A DNA stretch of 6,488 bases from an uncultured Micrococcales bacterium (GTDB lineage: Bacteria > Actinomycetota > Actinomycetes > Actinomycetales > Microbacteriaceae), in contig CALFOB010000102.1 of assembly GCA_937919125.1 (NCBI GenBank), positions 1-6,488 on the forward strand, in the 5' to 3' direction. Below, one piece after another: positions 6,363 through 6,488 of this stretch; position 1 is the stretch's first letter, and every line of letters starts with the position of its first letter. Under the pieces are notes generated by a model. It was not told the origin of the DNA and did not search any database. It worked only from the letters and a program-made list of their open reading frames with translations. The position numbers were made by a program, and so were the translations under genes.

Positions 6363-6378
6363 ACAACGCCTTTATAAC
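6349..6378 (+). promoter_or_regulatory. Candidate ctaE promoter
   Basis: TATAAC at 6373-6378 is a good -10 match in the 103-nt region between the divergent trpD and ctaE starts. The best -35 is a weak TCGCAA at 6349-6354 with an 18-nt spacer. Transcription would begin near 6385, about 18 nt before the ctaE ATG. The site overlaps the candidate trpD -35 area, so the two promoters would lie back to back. Confidence 0.3.
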
Positions 6379-6402
6379 GATTTGGACAGGTAGTATTAAG
6401 AC

Positions 6403-6488
6403 ATGTCGACCGCTCCCCTAGCTCATTCGCAGATTCACCGCCCAAGCCCTACTTCTGTAGGAACAATCGTCTGGCTTGGTAGTGAAGT
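6403..6488 (+). CDS. ctaE: Cytochrome c oxidase subunit III, N-terminal part (cut by window end)
   Basis: The first 28 codons run to the window edge. The encoded N-terminus ends in TSVGTIVWLGSE, which matches the start of actinobacterial CtaE proteins, where a short polar leader is followed by VGTxVWLxSE and the first membrane helix. Subunit III belongs to the aa3-type terminal oxidase in the cytoplasmic membrane and supports the stability of the catalytic core. The ATG at 6403 has only a distant AGG upstream (12 nt), so no strong Shine-Dalgarno. Divergence from trpD is, to my memory, common in related actinobacteria. The call rests on few residues but the motif is distinctive. Confidence 0.8.
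   Translation, partial: MSTAPLAHSQIHRPSPTSVGTIVWLGSE

Noticed and set aside
1..6488. Search for CRISPR repeats, tRNA genes, transposase or phage genes, or a defence island
   Set aside because: None seen by eye; the window is almost completely filled by housekeeping genes in ordinary actinobacterial arrangement.

Overview
The window looks like chromosomal core sequence from an actinobacterium with a moderate-to-low GC genome, most plausibly a Microbacteriaceae-like lineage such as the small-genome freshwater 'Luna' group. The phylum call rests on RbpA (an actinobacteria-restricted RNA polymerase partner), a HelY-type helicase tail, a separate polyprenol-phosphate-mannose synthase next to Lnt, and trpD divergent from ctaE. 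The family-level placement is inference from low GC and remembered gene order, and was not tested.

Layout. Positions 1-2805 (+) hold a tightly packed operon: the C-terminal end of a HelY/Mtr4-like helicase (cut by the window edge), lnt (apolipoprotein N-acyltransferase, GTG start 3 nt after the helicase stop), and ppm (polyprenol-phosphate mannosyltransferase, overlapping lnt by 1 nt). It meets rbpA (-, 2802-3173) tail to tail, the two stop codons sharing one CTAG palindrome. Upstream of rbpA on the same strand is a glycerophosphodiester phosphodiesterase gene (-, best start TTG at 4010). A short divergent gap of 38 nt separates it from a two-gene + operon: a YczE-type membrane protein (4049-4681) and a NUDIX hydrolase (4678-5151, ATGA overlap). 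A 68-nt convergent gap follows, then trpD (-, best start at 6299), a 103-nt divergent promoter region, and the first 28 codons of ctaE (+, 6403 to the window edge).

How the genes relate. Lnt and Ppm are both membrane/envelope functions: lipoprotein N-acylation, and supply of the lipid-linked mannose donor. In Mycobacterium tuberculosis the two activities are fused in one protein. RbpA is a housekeeping transcription factor. The phosphodiesterase recycles glycerophospholipid head groups. The YczE-like protein and the NUDIX enzyme are co-translated but have no known joint substrate. TrpD (tryptophan synthesis) stands alone without other trp genes in view, and CtaE belongs to the cytochrome aa3 oxidase.

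Nearly all of the window is coding. I see no tRNA, rRNA, mobile element, CRISPR array or phage gene, and no new biological system. The points worth a second look are small: gene-boundary architecture (shared stop codon, a hairpin directly before a start codon, near-overlapping divergent starts), a direct repeat upstream of rbpA, and a doubtful reading frame and raised GC in the first ~75 bases.
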